Positions 8,355-19,458 of a stretch of DNA of 51,523 bases are shown piece after piece. Source of the stretch: Capniomyces stellatus (Eukaryota > Kickxellomycota > Harpellomycetes > Harpellales > Legeriomycetaceae); contig LUVW01000043.1 in assembly GCA_001661515.1 (NCBI GenBank), positions 214,453 to 265,975 of the forward strand. Reading direction: 5' to 3'. The position numbers and the translations under genes are program-made. Numbering within the stretch: position 1 is the stretch's first letter; each line of letters starts with the position of its first letter. The notes below the pieces were generated by a model, which was given only the letters and a program-made list of their open reading frames with translations, was not told the DNA's origin and did no database searches.

Positions 8355-10954
8355 AGAAACTTTGCTTTTTTACATAATTGTTGCTGTAAATATAATATTA
8401 TTGACATTTATATAAATATAAAGCACAAAACGACAATTTAATTAATTCAGGCAATGCACACATTTTCCCCTTCCATTCGTAATTTTTGTTTCAGGTGGAA
8501 TTGTTGAATGGTGGAATATTCCAAACACTATTTGCTCTTATTATTTATTTCTGACAGTGCTAAATTTGTTTTTTGCTTAGAGGAAGCTTGTCTTGTAGAG
8601 ACAAAAGTAGCCTATTGGTAAGTGTACTTGTTTAATTTTTCTTTATTCTTTTTCTCGCTTCTTTTGTCAAGTGCTACTTGGAATTATAAATAGGTTTGAT
8701 TCGGAGAAATCGAAAATAACAGGCGATTAGTATATTATTTAGCTCAAATGTCCTTTTTCTATAAGCCTTTTATTATAAAATATTTGCAATTTGTAACTTT
8801 TTTTTCTTCTCTTTTTTTTCCCTTCTTGCATACGGTTTATGTATTTTTCTCACTGTGTTTGAAATTAATCTAATTTAGAGCTTGACTTTTTATTCTTTAA
8901 TCCTTTGTTTATTCCCAGCGACTTCTCGCGCTTTTGATTCCAAGTGTTATTGACTTTTTTTTTACTTGTAGAAGCGAAGTTGCATTTGGTAAAAGTCAAT
9001 AGATGATTAATCACCCACTTTAACCATTTTAAGTTTTTTACGTAATCGTTGATTTTTTTTGATAAAAAAGTTTAGATTGCCGTTGTTAAATAAAGAAACG
9101 GTCGTATATGAATAAATGCGCAACTCGAGCGTGAAAAACCAAAGTTTTAGCATAAACTGTCGGAGGTCAGCCTATCAGTATATTAGATATAAATTACTGA
9201 GCATTTGTAACTGTTTTATCTGCACAATATAATCAGTGATGAGAGTTGAAAAATGTAATTATCAATCATTAATAACACAGCTTGGTTTAATGAAAAGTGG
9301 AATGGTCGGCTTAAAATTTAGTGGAGGACAATTTCAACGATGTGCAGCTCCATTGTATAAGCTAGTTTAATGGGAAGGGGGAGTCTGAATATGTATTTAA
9401 CTTCTGTTTAACTTCTGTTCTATTCGTACACCGTTAAATACAAAACGTGCTATATTATCCACGTTTATTTGGCAACTGTTTCTTCAAACCAGATGGGACT
9501 TGATTTGCTTGGTATCAATATTTGAAACGAAGCAACTAAAAAAAGCAAAAATAAAAATCATTCTTTTCGCTTTACTACTTTCATTCTTTCATTGCAACTA
9601 GCCTCGTTGAAATTGACGTTAGTTTTAAAACCATCGACAATCAAAACTTTAACGACTGAAAAATCAACTTTCCAGTTTTTTTTTTCACCACTTATTTTTT
9701 TTTTTTAATTTCAAGTTCCTAATGTGTTTTTATTTATTGTACTCTGATTGTTTTTTTTTTTGAAAAAATAAAAAGTTGGATAAATAGATGGGATAAAAAA
9801 AATCCAAATCTTTGTATTGGAATAGTCGCGTTAAATAAAACAAAAAAAACAAGGAGAAATCAGTACAAATGTAAATCCGGTTAAAACAAAACTGGTAAAA
9901 AGAGTCAAGGATCAAACATGGCTCTTTTTTTATAAAAATCGTGTATTTCAAATTAAGCTTTTCAACATTAATCAAAAGTAAACCGAACAGTTGAATTAGA
10001 AATAACCAAGACCAACAAATATAGTCCTTAAATTAAAGTCGATAGAAATTATATATAAACAGGAAGCAAGTTGCCGCTTTTTATTCGGTTTTTTTTATAC
10101 TATTAAACGGGCCAACAAGAATAGGAAGGCTTAGAGGATGTGATTAGTACAATCTCTTTTCATAAATTAGAATAGGCATACTAGAATATATTGTTTGCAA
10201 GTTGGTTAGAAAATACAAGACAAATCCGAACATCAAGAATGTTGTGAAATGCCCTTATTTCTTTAATTTTTAATTTTTATACCGTTAAACATCTCCAAGT
10301 TTTAATCGATTGCTATATAACTTGTTCTAGTCAAGTGTATCACCTTCTTTCCTTCCCACCCCACTTGAACACTATAATAGTCTTGAATGTCTATTTTTTA
10401 TTTTACCCCTATTTTGACGCTTTGGAATCCGCTATTTCCGCACCTTTAATTATTTTTTTCTCACTCTAACAGTTTGTTTTATTTAAACATAACATTGAAC
10501 GGCTTTGAAATCCACAAAGCCTCAAAATATATTGAATCATGAGTTTATAGTGATGTTCAGCTGAATGAGAAACACTAAATAAAAACAAACACATAAAACA
10601 AATATATTTCTTTGGCAATTATGTTTCTTGGGAAGTTAGGCAAAACTTTAGTGTGACAAGTAATTATTATGCACTTGATAATATTTCCAACCATGGAATT
10701 GCTATGATCGGATTTTTCTGATCAAAAAGTCTAGTTCGAAATCAACAATTCTTTTTCTGACCATTCTTTTATAAACAGAAAGATTCATGGTGTTTGAATG
10801 TCGTAAATAAATAAAAGGAGTTGTCAAAGTTTAAAGCAATTAAAATTAAAAGTTGTCAAAAAAAAAAAAAAAAAGTAAAATCAATGAAGAAAAAGAAAAA
10901 AGTAAAACAAGACAATGTGTAAAAAACAAAAACAAAGACAAAAAAAGAGGTAGG
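8355..10954. other. AT-rich gene desert
   Basis: About 2.6 kb dense in poly-A/T runs and stops in all frames. No supported coding, tRNA or structured RNA signal. The part next to 10954 is the 3' flank of YME1. Confidence 0.55.
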
Positions 10955-13558
10955 TTATGACCGGGGGGGATGATTTTTTATGGATATGGGGATGTCACTA
11001 ATGACGTCATTCATTTGTTTGGAGTCAAGAGTTTCAAACTCGACTAAGGCAGAAGCAAGCTTGTCAAGTTTGGCACGGTTTTCAGAGAGTAGTTTGTAGA
11101 CTCTGTTGTATGAATCGTTGTTGAGGCGTCTGATTTCGCTGTCTATAAGAGCTTTAGTTTCGGCAGAGAGGTAGTTGAAATGGTCAGAATCATAAGCAAT
11201 GTGGCCAACGAGGTCAGACATTCCAAACTGGGTAACCATGTTGTTTGCAATTTTAGTTGCCTTGAGGAGGTCGGAGGAGCAGCCACTGGTGACGTTTGGG
11301 TGGCCAAAGACTATGGACTCGGCAACGGTTCCGCCCATACAGACGTCAAGCATGGCCTGGTACTCGGAAAAGGAAAATGAGTCCTTGTCGAGCTCAGGCA
11401 GCTGGACAGTAACACCAAGGGCCATTCCGCGGGGGATGATGGTGGCCTTGTGGAGGGGAATGGAGCCCTTGGTGAGGAGAGCAACGAGAGCATGACCGCC
11501 CTCATGGTAGGCGGTGGAGACTTTAGACTCATTTGTGATAACAGCCGATTTCCTTTCATTGCCCATAAGAATCTTGTCCTTTGCGTACTCGAGGTCTTCA
11601 TTGGTGACGTACTTTGCGTTGGACCTGCTTGCCTTGATGGCGGCAATGTTGACGAGGTTGTTGAGTTCAGCACCAGAGAAGCCAACGGTTCCTCGGGCAA
11701 CAATACTCAGGTCAACAGACGAGTGAAGTGGAATGTTTTTGGTTTGCAGCTTGAGAATGGAAATTCTCCCGCGAACGTCTGGCAGCGGAACGTCGATGAT
11801 CCGGTCAAATCTTCCGGGTCTTGTCAGGGCGTTGTCAAGAGACTGCGGGAAGTTTGTCGCACCTATAAAGATAACACCGGTGGACTGGTCAAAGCCGTCG
11901 AGCTCAACGAGCAGCTGGTTCAGGGTTTGCTTCATGTAGCTCTGGTCGCGCTGGTTACGCTTCGACCCAATTGCGTCGATTTCGTCGATAAAAACAATCG
12001 AGGGCGATTTTTCCCGGGCGGCTGCAAACAGTTCCCGCAATCTTTTGCTCCCAACACCCACATAAATCTCGTCAAATTCCGCACCGCTCATAAAGAAAAA
12101 GGGCACTCCAGCCTCGCCCGCAACGGCTCTGGCCAACAGCGTCTTTCCTGTCCCTGGAGGTCCGGTCAGCAACACGCCCTTGGGTAAATGGCCGCCCAGC
12201 TTACTGAACTCCTTGGGGTCCTTGAGAAACGAAACCAGCTCCTGCAGGTCCGCCTTCGCCTCGTCGCACCCCTGCACATCCGAAAACGAAATCTTCACTT
12301 TCTGTTCAGGCACAAACTCCTTGGGCTTCGTTGACGTCTTCATCACCCCCGACCCCTCCAGAACCAGGTTCAAAAACGTTAGGATACAGAATGCATACAC
12401 CACCGTCCCAATCAGCCACCGTAGCGTCTTCCACACCATCGACCTTTTCTCCTCCTGGATAATCACGTGGATTGGCTCATCGTTCTGCCTCCCCTCCCCA
12501 TTAATCCCCCTACTCCCCAGAATGTCTCGGGCCTCTCCCATTTCCCCCAGTCCCATCCCGAGTCCTTCCCCGAGCTTTTTGAGTTTATTTTTGTTTCTGC
12601 TGATATTTTGTGCGTTTACCTCCCCATTACTGTTCAGCAGTTCCACCACCTTTTTCCCAGCCTCCTCATTTGTGCTCCCCATAACCCGCAGCCCCTCCAA
12701 GTATATATACAGTCTGTTCATGTCAATTTCTATATTCTGTTCTCGCGACCGCTGTTCTATATCTTCTACCACTTTTCTTCTTATCTCTTCCCTACCTCCT
12801 TTCCTCAAAACCCTCCAGTACTCTTCAACCTCTTCATCTATTTTCCCCTCTCTCCCTCCCTCTCCCTCTCCCTTTCCCCCTAACCCTAACCCTAACCCTG
12901 ACCCTACTCTTTCCTCTCCCCTCAACTTCATCTTCATATTCTCACTCTTACCGCTCCTCTCTCTGTACGTGTACATACTATCACTTTCTTCTCCGCTTCT
13001 CTTGTACCCTTTCCGCTCATTGTCGCTTTGGTACGTTTTTGCTCCATATCCCCCCCATCTATTCGTATGCACACTTGTTGAAAGCCCTCTTTTTGCTATT
13101 ATTCCCTGCATCCACTTTATTTTCTTCTCCTCCACTCCAAACATTCCCCGTGCCCCCCTGCTACCCCTTTCACTTCCCCTCCCTCTTTCCCTCGTTTCTA
13201 TCTCCTTAATCCCATTTTCCCCTTCTCCTACTTGTCTTTTAACCAAAACTACTCCTACCTCGTTTCCTCTCTCTTTCTTCTTATTCATTTTTATACCATT
13301 TTTTATTTCTCTTTTCACTTCCCCTTCTACTAGTATTTCCTTACTTATTTCCCAACTCTGTCCCTGACTATTTATTTGATTATGGCTTTGTGTTTGTGTT
13401 TGCTTCTGTCCTTGTCCACCATTATTGAATATCTGATTGCTAATCTGTGTCGCCGTCAAACTCATTGCTTGCGTTACCGAGTTCGGAAAGTTCGTTAGTA
13501 CTTCCTGTAGCTTTTGCCCAAACATCACCCCCTTATTACTCACCATCCCGAACGACAT
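10955..13558 (-). CDS. YME1: Mitochondrial i-AAA protease (Yme1/FtsH family)
   Basis: An 867-residue ORF without obvious introns. Yme1 is an ATP-dependent zinc metalloprotease of the inner mitochondrial membrane, active in the intermembrane space, that degrades misfolded and regulatory membrane proteins. Visible elements are a membrane segment at about 377-400, Walker A GPPGTGKT at 466-473, pore loop YVGVG near 499-503, Walker [11 protein letters not shown] at 521-530, an Arg-finger region ALTRPGRFD, and the zinc-binding HEGGH at 685-689. The C-terminal ETLD motif matches Yme1. At 867 residues it is longer than yeast Yme1 (~747) because of a low-complexity N-terminus. A presequence-like KRGLSTS occurs at residues 157-163, so the real start may be internal. 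Residues ~215-240 are encoded partly by telomere-like CCCTAA repeats. Confidence 0.95.
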   Translation of the reverse strand: MSFGMVSNKGVMFGQKLQEVLTNFPNSVTQAMSLTATQISNQIFNNGGQGQKQTQTQSHNQINSQGQSWEISKEILVEGEVKREIKNGIKMNKKKERGNEVGVVLVKRQVGEGENGIKEIETRERGRGSERGSRGARGMFGVEEKKIKWMQGIIAKRGLSTSVHTNRWGGYGAKTYQSDNERKGYKRSGEESDSMYTYRERSGKSENMKMKLRGEERVGSGLGLGLGGKGEGEGGREGKIDEEVEEYWRVLRKGGREEIRRKVVEDIEQRSREQNIEIDMNRLYIYLEGLRVMGSTNEEAGKKVVELLNSNGEVNAQNISRNKNKLKKLGEGLGMGLGEMGEARDILGSRGINGEGRQNDEPIHVIIQEEKRSMVWKTLRWLIGTVVYAFCILTFLNLVLEGSGVMKTSTKPKEFVPEQKVKISFSDVQGCDEAKADLQELVSFLKDPKEFSKLGGHLPKGVLLTGPPGTGKTLLARAVAGEAGVPFFFMSGAEFDEIYVGVGSKRLRELFAAAREKSPSIVFIDEIDAIGSKRNQRDQSYMKQTLNQLLVELDGFDQSTGVIFIGATNFPQSLDNALTRPGRFDRIIDVPLPDVRGRISILKLQTKNIPLHSSVDLSIVARGTVGFSGAELNNLVNIAAIKASRSNAKYVTNEDLEYAKDKILMGNERKSAVITNESKVSTAYHEGGHALVALLTKGSIPLHKATIIPRGMALGVTVQLPELDKDSFSFSEYQAMLDVCMGGTVAESIVFGHPNVTSGCSSDLLKATKIANNMVTQFGMSDLVGHIAYDSDHFNYLSAETKALIDSEIRRLNNDSYNRVYKLLSENRAKLDKLASALVEFETLDSKQMNDVISDIPISIKNHPPRS
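12878..12906. repeat. Interstitial telomere-like (ccctaa)n tract inside YME1
   Basis: Three full ccctaa units followed by a ccctga variant. On the coding strand this is (ttaggg)n and encodes Gly-Leu repeats (GLGLGLGG) in the YME1 N-terminal low-complexity region. Confidence 0.85.
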
Positions 13559-13559
13559 T

Positions 13560-13745
13560 TCTATTTCTATTTCTCTGTTTCTGCTTCTGTCTCTATTTCT
13601 ATTTTTTTTTTGTCTCGATTTCTATTTCTAATTTTCTATCACTACTTTTATATCTCTATCTCTATCTCTATTTCTATTTTTCTATCTCTATTTCTGTTTC
13701 CACTCTTCTATCTCCGTTTACGTCTCTCTATTTCTTTTCTTTTCT
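13560..13745. repeat. Polypyrimidine (tctatt)n tract upstream of YME1
   Basis: An almost pure C/T tract on the plus strand, mainly tctatt units (polypurine on the YME1 coding strand), directly upstream of the annotated ATG. It may be promoter, 5' UTR, or unannotated N-terminal coding sequence; the long artefactual ORFs across it come from this composition. Confidence 0.75.
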
Positions 13746-14733
13746 TTTTGTAATCTGTTTACTGTGAATTATCTTTTTATTTCTATAATTATAATCCTTA
13801 TTCTCGCCACAATGTCTCTTGCTTTTCTTTACAGCCTATTTAATTTACGTACTTTCTTCTATTTCGTTTATTTAAAGCTAGTAACTATTATCTTGTAAAG
13901 TTACTGTCCAAAATATCTTTAACTACTTTTGATTATTTTTCTTTGTATTTCTTTCTCTTATTTCTTTTTCTTTGTATTTTTCTTTTCTTGTATTTTTCCT
14001 CTTTTTCTATTGAAATTTATTAATATGAACATTAATAAATGTGAAATTTTATGAATGTTGCCATAGAAAAATATTCCCTATTTAATTCAAGATAATCTTT
14101 TCTTTTGGATTTAGGTGACTGTTGGTCGAAATATTATTTCATCTTTGTTAGCTTCTTTTGGCTCAAAAAACAAACATTTTTCTTTTTGTTTGTTTTATTT
14201 TTGTTTTTTATTCCATTCTTTTCTTTTTTTTTCTTTTTCTTCCTTTCTTTTTCTCTCTTTTCTTTGCCTTGGTATTTAGATTTAGGTCTCTGTTTTTTTT
14301 TTTTTGACATCATTCTGAATTTAACCACTTACTTGCTGGGCTGTCCAACTATTGGTCCAGAACTTGCCTTTATCTTTTATCTTTCAATTCTAGCTTTTTT
14401 CTTCTTTTTTTTTTCCTTCGCTTTTTTAGCCGCTATTTATTAAAATAGCCAAGAAAATTAAAACACAGACAAACACTCCAAATTTCTTTTACCTAACATT
14501 TTATTTTTTATTTCAATATTTTTATTCCAAGATTATGCATGTATATAACATGTATAACACGTGCAACATATGTACGTGTGTTTGTGTTTTATTAGATTCC
14601 CTGTCTTAAAAAGCTCCAGCTAGCCGTTGCCAAAACAAAATAAAGCAAAAAAAAAGAACGTAAAATTATTACAATCATTTACTGATCGCATAATAAAGTG
14701 AATAAATGAGTTTGAAAGGTTCAGCAATTCAGT
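13746..14733. other. Intergenic region between YME1 and the HIBCH homologue
   Basis: Contains the second copy of the dispersed palindrome repeat (14010-14045) with weak similarity extending to about 14300, then long T and CT runs. No supported gene. Confidence 0.5.
14010..14045. repeat. Dispersed palindrome repeat, copy B
   Basis: Reads gaaatttattaatatgaac then attaataaatgt, with perfect 10-bp arms around a 6-nt loop. It matches 2697-2735 with one substitution in the core. About 100 bp downstream both copies share weakly similar sequence around 'tcatcttt...ggctcaaa'. Confidence 0.55.
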
Positions 14734-17011
14734 TTAACCAACCCAACTGATGGTTTTAAACTCTTTATCCTCCTTGTTCAAAACTGTGTATCTATTCAAA
14801 ACGTCAGTGACCTTCTCTCTAACTCCAACTTTGTTGTTTGAGCTTTTGACAAAGATTTCGACAACCTCGTCAGCATTCAGCGCATTGTCGCCACTTCTAT
14901 CATCCTCTCCAATAACCACATTCTTTACTTCACTCTCGCTTGGGAGCGCGAATTTGCGGTATGGGTGTTCAAGGAAATCAATGTTGTTGTCAAACTTCAA
15001 AACCATTTTCTCACTTGGATTGTTAAAGTACGTGTCAATTATCTGTGCATTTGAAACGTCGTTAATTGTTGGTGGATCCCATTTAGGATTGTTTGTTTTT
15101 GACACCAGCAATTCTGTCACCCCCTCAACAAAATCTTTGCTCAAGATCATCTTCCCTGTCAATTGACTCTCCATATTCATGCATTGTTGCATTGTCATTG
15201 TTCTTGCTCTGTTCAACATTTCCAGAGTGACTTTTAGTGACGTTGGCGACATCTTTTCCAGCGTCTCAAGCGTCTCCTTGGCCCACTCGACATTCTTTGT
15301 TTCGTTTTTCAACGACTCAAATATCTTCTCTACAGTGCTGTGTCTGAAACACTCTTTAATCGACTTCATCAATGGCGCAAATGTAAATCTATACTTGTAC
15401 TCTGAACTCTTGAAGTCTGACTCCTCAACAAATTCCTCAATTGCTGAATTTACTGTTTCCATGTTGTCATTTGGCAGCTCCTGCAATCTCTTTTCAAGCA
15501 TTGGCAGTCTTTCTGATGGAACATAATGTGTTGCAAAACCCGAGTACAATGCATCAATTCCTTTAACTCTCGCTCCCGTAAGCCCCAAATACACACCCAA
15601 ATACGAGTCTAGCCTTGATAGCACAAATGATCCCCCTACATCCGTATAAAACCCGATCTTGGTTTCTGGCATGGCTATCATCGTGTTTTCCGTTGCTACC
15701 CTAAATGGTGCATGAACTGATACTCCTACCCCTCCTCCCACTATTCATCAACAATTCATTCAAAAATATTAGCCTAACAATCCCCACCCCACTTTTTTCA
15801 ATAAAAAAAATCAAAATCAAAATCAAAAACATAAGCAAAAATATAAAGATATCCGCGTATGGTGGTGTGATTTATTTACTTGTTATTCCGCCAATCATCG
15901 CTACTACCGGCTTTTTGACTGTTGACAACAAATGGTTCATCGAGTATTCATCTTTGAAAAACTGTGGCACAATCGGATCTCTGCTATTCTGTGCTGCCCC
16001 TATTCAAAAAGCAACAATCATTTACCAACACGTATATACATATGTTTAGTTTTAATGTTGACTTTTTCAAGTATTCATTATATATCGATATATAATTTAT
16101 CTGCTCCAAACCAAAAAAGAAAGTGAAAAAAAAGAAAAAAAGGCACGTAAACCAAACTGTTATACTAACATACGGCCAATACATTCAGTAAATAACTTAC
16201 AGACTACATCGCCACCAGCACAGTAAAACTTTGAGCTGTTTGACTTGATTACTATGTTGTTTACCAAATCTGATTTTGGCCATTCCTAAACAAATCAAAC
16301 CAGACACAACTTTTCCTTAGTACAATTCCTTCAAATCAAGTAGAAGCAAAAACTAGGAAATCAATTTTACAAAGCTTCATAGCGTTGTGTGTTGTGCTCA
16401 AACACCTCTATCTACGACCTGCTAGCGGTCTAAAAAACGAATTTCTTACCCGAAGATTCTTGGTAATGATTTTGAGCATGTTGTAGTTCAAAGAGTTGTA
16501 AACTTTAGGACGATTCAGGATCATATAACGCGTACCCAACTGACTCGATACCAAAACCTCGCTCTACCAAAATCATTTTATTTGCAAATCCGTAAATATC
16601 ACTGCCAGATCATTGATACTTTTTAATGAAAATCTCGACTGCCTGTCACTGCTCTATTAACCCTTTAATCTTCCTATTTTTTTTTTTTTCATCGATTTTT
16701 TATCGATTTTTAATTTCTTACCTTGTTTTCTTCCTATTTAATCCATAGTTTAAACAAAGCAGAAAAGATAGTTAATACCAATTCGTTATCAAAAGAAAAA
16801 CACCTTTTATACCGCCTTTTCTTATCTCCATCCACGCTTTACACTGTCAGACACAAATATACACGGCGATTAATACACAATAATATATAAAATAATTGTA
16901 AAAAGCTTGTCCTACCATCTTGGCTATAGTACTGGAAAAGTTTGACTTTCTCAATTGTCCAAATTGCTTGATGTTCAAGTTTTTTGTAGCATTTACTCTT
17001 GAAATAAACAT
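14734..17011 (-). CDS. EHD3: 3-hydroxyisobutyryl-CoA hydrolase, mitochondrial (HIBCH/Ehd3)
   Basis: A crotonase-fold hydrolase releasing 3-hydroxyisobutyrate from its CoA ester in valine catabolism. I reconstruct five exons: 17011-16916, 16563-16450, 16285-16201, 15999-15880 and 15740-14734. All phases agree and give 473 residues, close to yeast Ehd3 (500). Exon 1 encodes a Ser/Lys/Arg-rich presequence (RKSNFSSTIAKM). Family landmarks follow in order: YMILNRPKVYNSLN, FYCAGGDV, MIGGITMGGGVGVSVH (spanning intron 4) and MPETKIGFYTDVGGS, with the active-site Glu in the MPET block. Introns 2-4 have standard donors and TAG acceptors. The exon 1 donor (GTAGGA) is weak, so a small extra exon or another first exon cannot be excluded. 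Confidence 0.9.
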
Positions 17012-18138
17012 TATGTCCTTATTTTTTAATTTTCGCCTTGATCCTTTATTGCTTGATCCTTTCGCCTTTTTTTATTTTGTTGATTCTCACTTTTCGTCTA
17101 AAAGGTTCTATAAATAAGCTTTATTCCAAGAGTCACTAATGGATTTGAAAAAGTATAACGTCAAACTCGTTTTTGGTTAACGCTTTTCCTTTTCCTTTTT
17201 TCCTTTTCCTTTGATATTTAATTTTAATTAATGTGATTGACACTTTGTTTTTGTTTGTGTTTTTTCTTTCAGTTTTAGTTTTTCTTGCTTTCATATTTCA
17301 ATTTTCACGCTTGGATTTGATTTGGGATCTGATTTCCATTGCTTTTATTTTTTTTAGATATTATTTTTTTTGATTTTTACATTATGTTACTATTTGGTTT
17401 TCTTTCCCTGCGCATTTTCCATTCCATTTTCCCGTCCATGTTTCATATTTTCTGATAGTTAATTCAACTTTTTTTACTTTTAAATATCCAAAAATCATCA
17501 TCCTATTTGTCATTTGATTTTCGTTTTTCAGCTCAACTTTTATTATTATGCGGTAAAGCTGTCATTTGATTTTTTGTATTGTAGAAAATAGCCAAATGGA
17601 CTTTAGTTTTGGGGTTACGTTTGATTTTGGTACACACATTCTTAATATTTGGTAGTGATCACATCACCTCCTTACAAAGACTCTCCTACCGGGGTTCCCG
17701 TTTATTGTCAATGTAGCCAAAATCCAATTAGCAATCATGCTCACAGATGATCACAGCCACGCTATTTCAGCGTTATCATGCTACAGCTTGCTTATTTGGT
17801 CGGACTTCAGTCCGTGTAATCTTTTCAGTCAGTAAAACAAACTTTTCAATTTCCTAGGCCAGGAATTAGTTCTTTTTCTTTAAACTCTACAATAACACAA
17901 TAAAATCCAAGACATTTAACAAGTTTGGTATTAAACTATTTGGAGTCTTGTGGAGGAGATGAACAGATGTATAGTGTTTATAATTTATTTATTTTGGAAT
18001 GTGATTGTTCTTATCGATTTAAATGAGTTGTATTTGAATGTGTAAATGTGATATGAATAATAAAAGTGCGGATGTGACCCAAGGTACTAATGGTAAAGAT
18101 TATACAAAATAAGGGGCTTGTTTTGAAAAATGTCAGAG
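17012..18138. other. Intergenic region with a GC-richer hairpin island
   Basis: Promoter side of the HIBCH gene and 3' flank of the GT69 gene. Most is AT-rich, but 17650-17870 is distinctly more GC-rich and carries several short inverted repeats. No ORF is convincing. Confidence 0.5.
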
Positions 18139-19458
18139 TTATGTTATCTTTTTGTCATTGGTCGTATAGTCAACTAGCATAAGAGGCGGTCCGGGATGTT
18201 GGGTATTATTATTTACTAGCCCAAAACAGATTACTGTATTCGGACCGTCTTGAAATTCAAACGGCCTATCAATGTCCTTGTCAAGACTTGGTTTATACTT
18301 GTCATCTAAAAATTCAAAGTCACTAAATGTGTATGGAACCTCAACTCCTGGAACAATGATAACCCGGCGAAAGTTGTTTTGCCAAAAGTCATTGCAAAGC
18401 AGCGAGCACTCTGAGGCTGAGCATTCGCCCTTTTCAATATCCGATCTTCTGAACTTGAGGTTTACTGGTGGGTAAAACGGCTCAGGGTTTAATACTGTGG
18501 CACCGTTCCAACAGCACTGCGCTTGGAACGGAAGTGTCTTTTTAACTCTATTCATTGATGTTCCATGACCAGTCAAACTGCTTAAATCTTTTGAAAACAT
18601 ATTTCCGTTCAAATCACGAGCAACCCAAGTGTCTCTAAACCCGTGTTGAATTTTTAACTCGCCGTCTACTTCCGTGCTCATCATATCGTAGTCGATTGGA
18701 CATGTTATATCTGCCTTGTGTGTGTTTGACTGTAGTATCATTTCTAGAATATCATTTCGACAGAATAATATATCATTCAGGAACACTATTTTGTCATATT
18801 TAACACCGTTGTTGTAGTCCTCAGTTAGTGGCTCAAGAGCCTTGTTGCGGACCTTTGCCAGAAAATCAATTCTATGATATATACTTGGTTTTTTGGTCTC
18901 ATCAAGGTTAAACCTGTGTCTTATGTTGTACTTGTCCAGCATAGCAGAGAATTCACGTAGCTTTTCTTTTGTGTTGTCATCCGACCCACTTTCGTAAATG
19001 GAAAAATATATGTTCTCAGGTCCCAAAAAATCGAATACCCGGAGCAGTTCTTGCGCAAAATGTGGAACTAATTCCTCATTGTTGTACAAGTTGGCGGCGA
19101 AAAAGTACTTTGGGCTGTCGGTTTTTGGTATGTTTCTTACTGCTTTTTTGTAGTAGAAATCAGCACCTTCCAAATCGTACTTACTCACCATATACTCTGT
19201 GCTAAGAGGCAAAAGCGGCAGGTATCTGCCATAAACTTCGCGCGACTTGTCAAACAGTATTCGTCTTTCAGTCCGACACCGTTCTGCTGGTTCAATTCCG
19301 TAAGAGTTGCTGTTATCCCTGTCAAGGGTATTTTGTAAGCTTGCTATTTTGTACATGTTAATTTTGCCTCTTTGGTATCGTATATCACCAATTCCGCCAC
19401 TACGCGCTTGGTTGATGTTAATCAGAGCTAACGCAAATGCAGTTGTAAGTACCTTCAT
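18139..19458 (-). CDS. CMT1: Secretory-pathway mannosyltransferase, GT69 (Cap59/Cmt1 family)
   Basis: A 439-residue intronless ORF. It has an N-terminal hydrophobic signal or anchor (residues 1-20) and then the GT69 domain of fungal alpha-1,3-mannosyltransferases such as Cmt1/Cap59, which act in the secretory pathway on glycans or capsule-like polysaccharide. Visible family blocks are FFAANLYNNEELVPHF, ENIYFSIYESGSDDNT, a Tyr-His-Arg-Ile-Asp-Phe-Leu-Ala-Lys-Val-Arg-Asn block, KIVFLNDILFCRNDILE, ITCPIDYD, FRDTWVARD and CCWNGATVLNPEPF. The FLND segment takes the place of the acidic metal-binding motif. A TATA-like run lies ~145 bp upstream. Acceptor and linkage cannot be told from sequence; the symbol marks the family, not proven orthology. 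Confidence 0.85.
   Translation of the reverse strand: MKVLTTAFALALININQARSGGIGDIRYQRGKINMYKIASLQNTLDRDNSNSYGIEPAERCRTERRILFDKSREVYGRYLPLLPLSTEYMVSKYDLEGADFYYKKAVRNIPKTDSPKYFFAANLYNNEELVPHFAQELLRVFDFLGPENIYFSIYESGSDDNTKEKLREFSAMLDKYNIRHRFNLDETKKPSIYHRIDFLAKVRNKALEPLTEDYNNGVKYDKIVFLNDILFCRNDILEMILQSNTHKADITCPIDYDMMSTEVDGELKIQHGFRDTWVARDLNGNMFSKDLSSLTGHGTSMNRVKKTLPFQAQCCWNGATVLNPEPFYPPVNLKFRRSDIEKGECSASECSLLCNDFWQNNFRRVIIVPGVEVPYTFSDFEFLDDKYKPSLDKDIDRPFEFQDGPNTVICFGLVNNNTQHPGPPLMLVDYTTNDKKIT

Noticed and set aside
12180..13367. 395-codon plus-strand ORF opposite YME1
   Set aside because: It is a Ser/Pro/Leu-rich shadow of the low-complexity antisense strand; YME1 motifs fix the real frame.
17650..17870. 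Possible U4 snRNA on the minus strand (attgctaattg with upstream tga...gag)
   Set aside because: The short match resembles the U4 5' region, but the part that should pair with U6 (a GCGCAG-like 5' end) is absent and the kink-turn stem pairs poorly.
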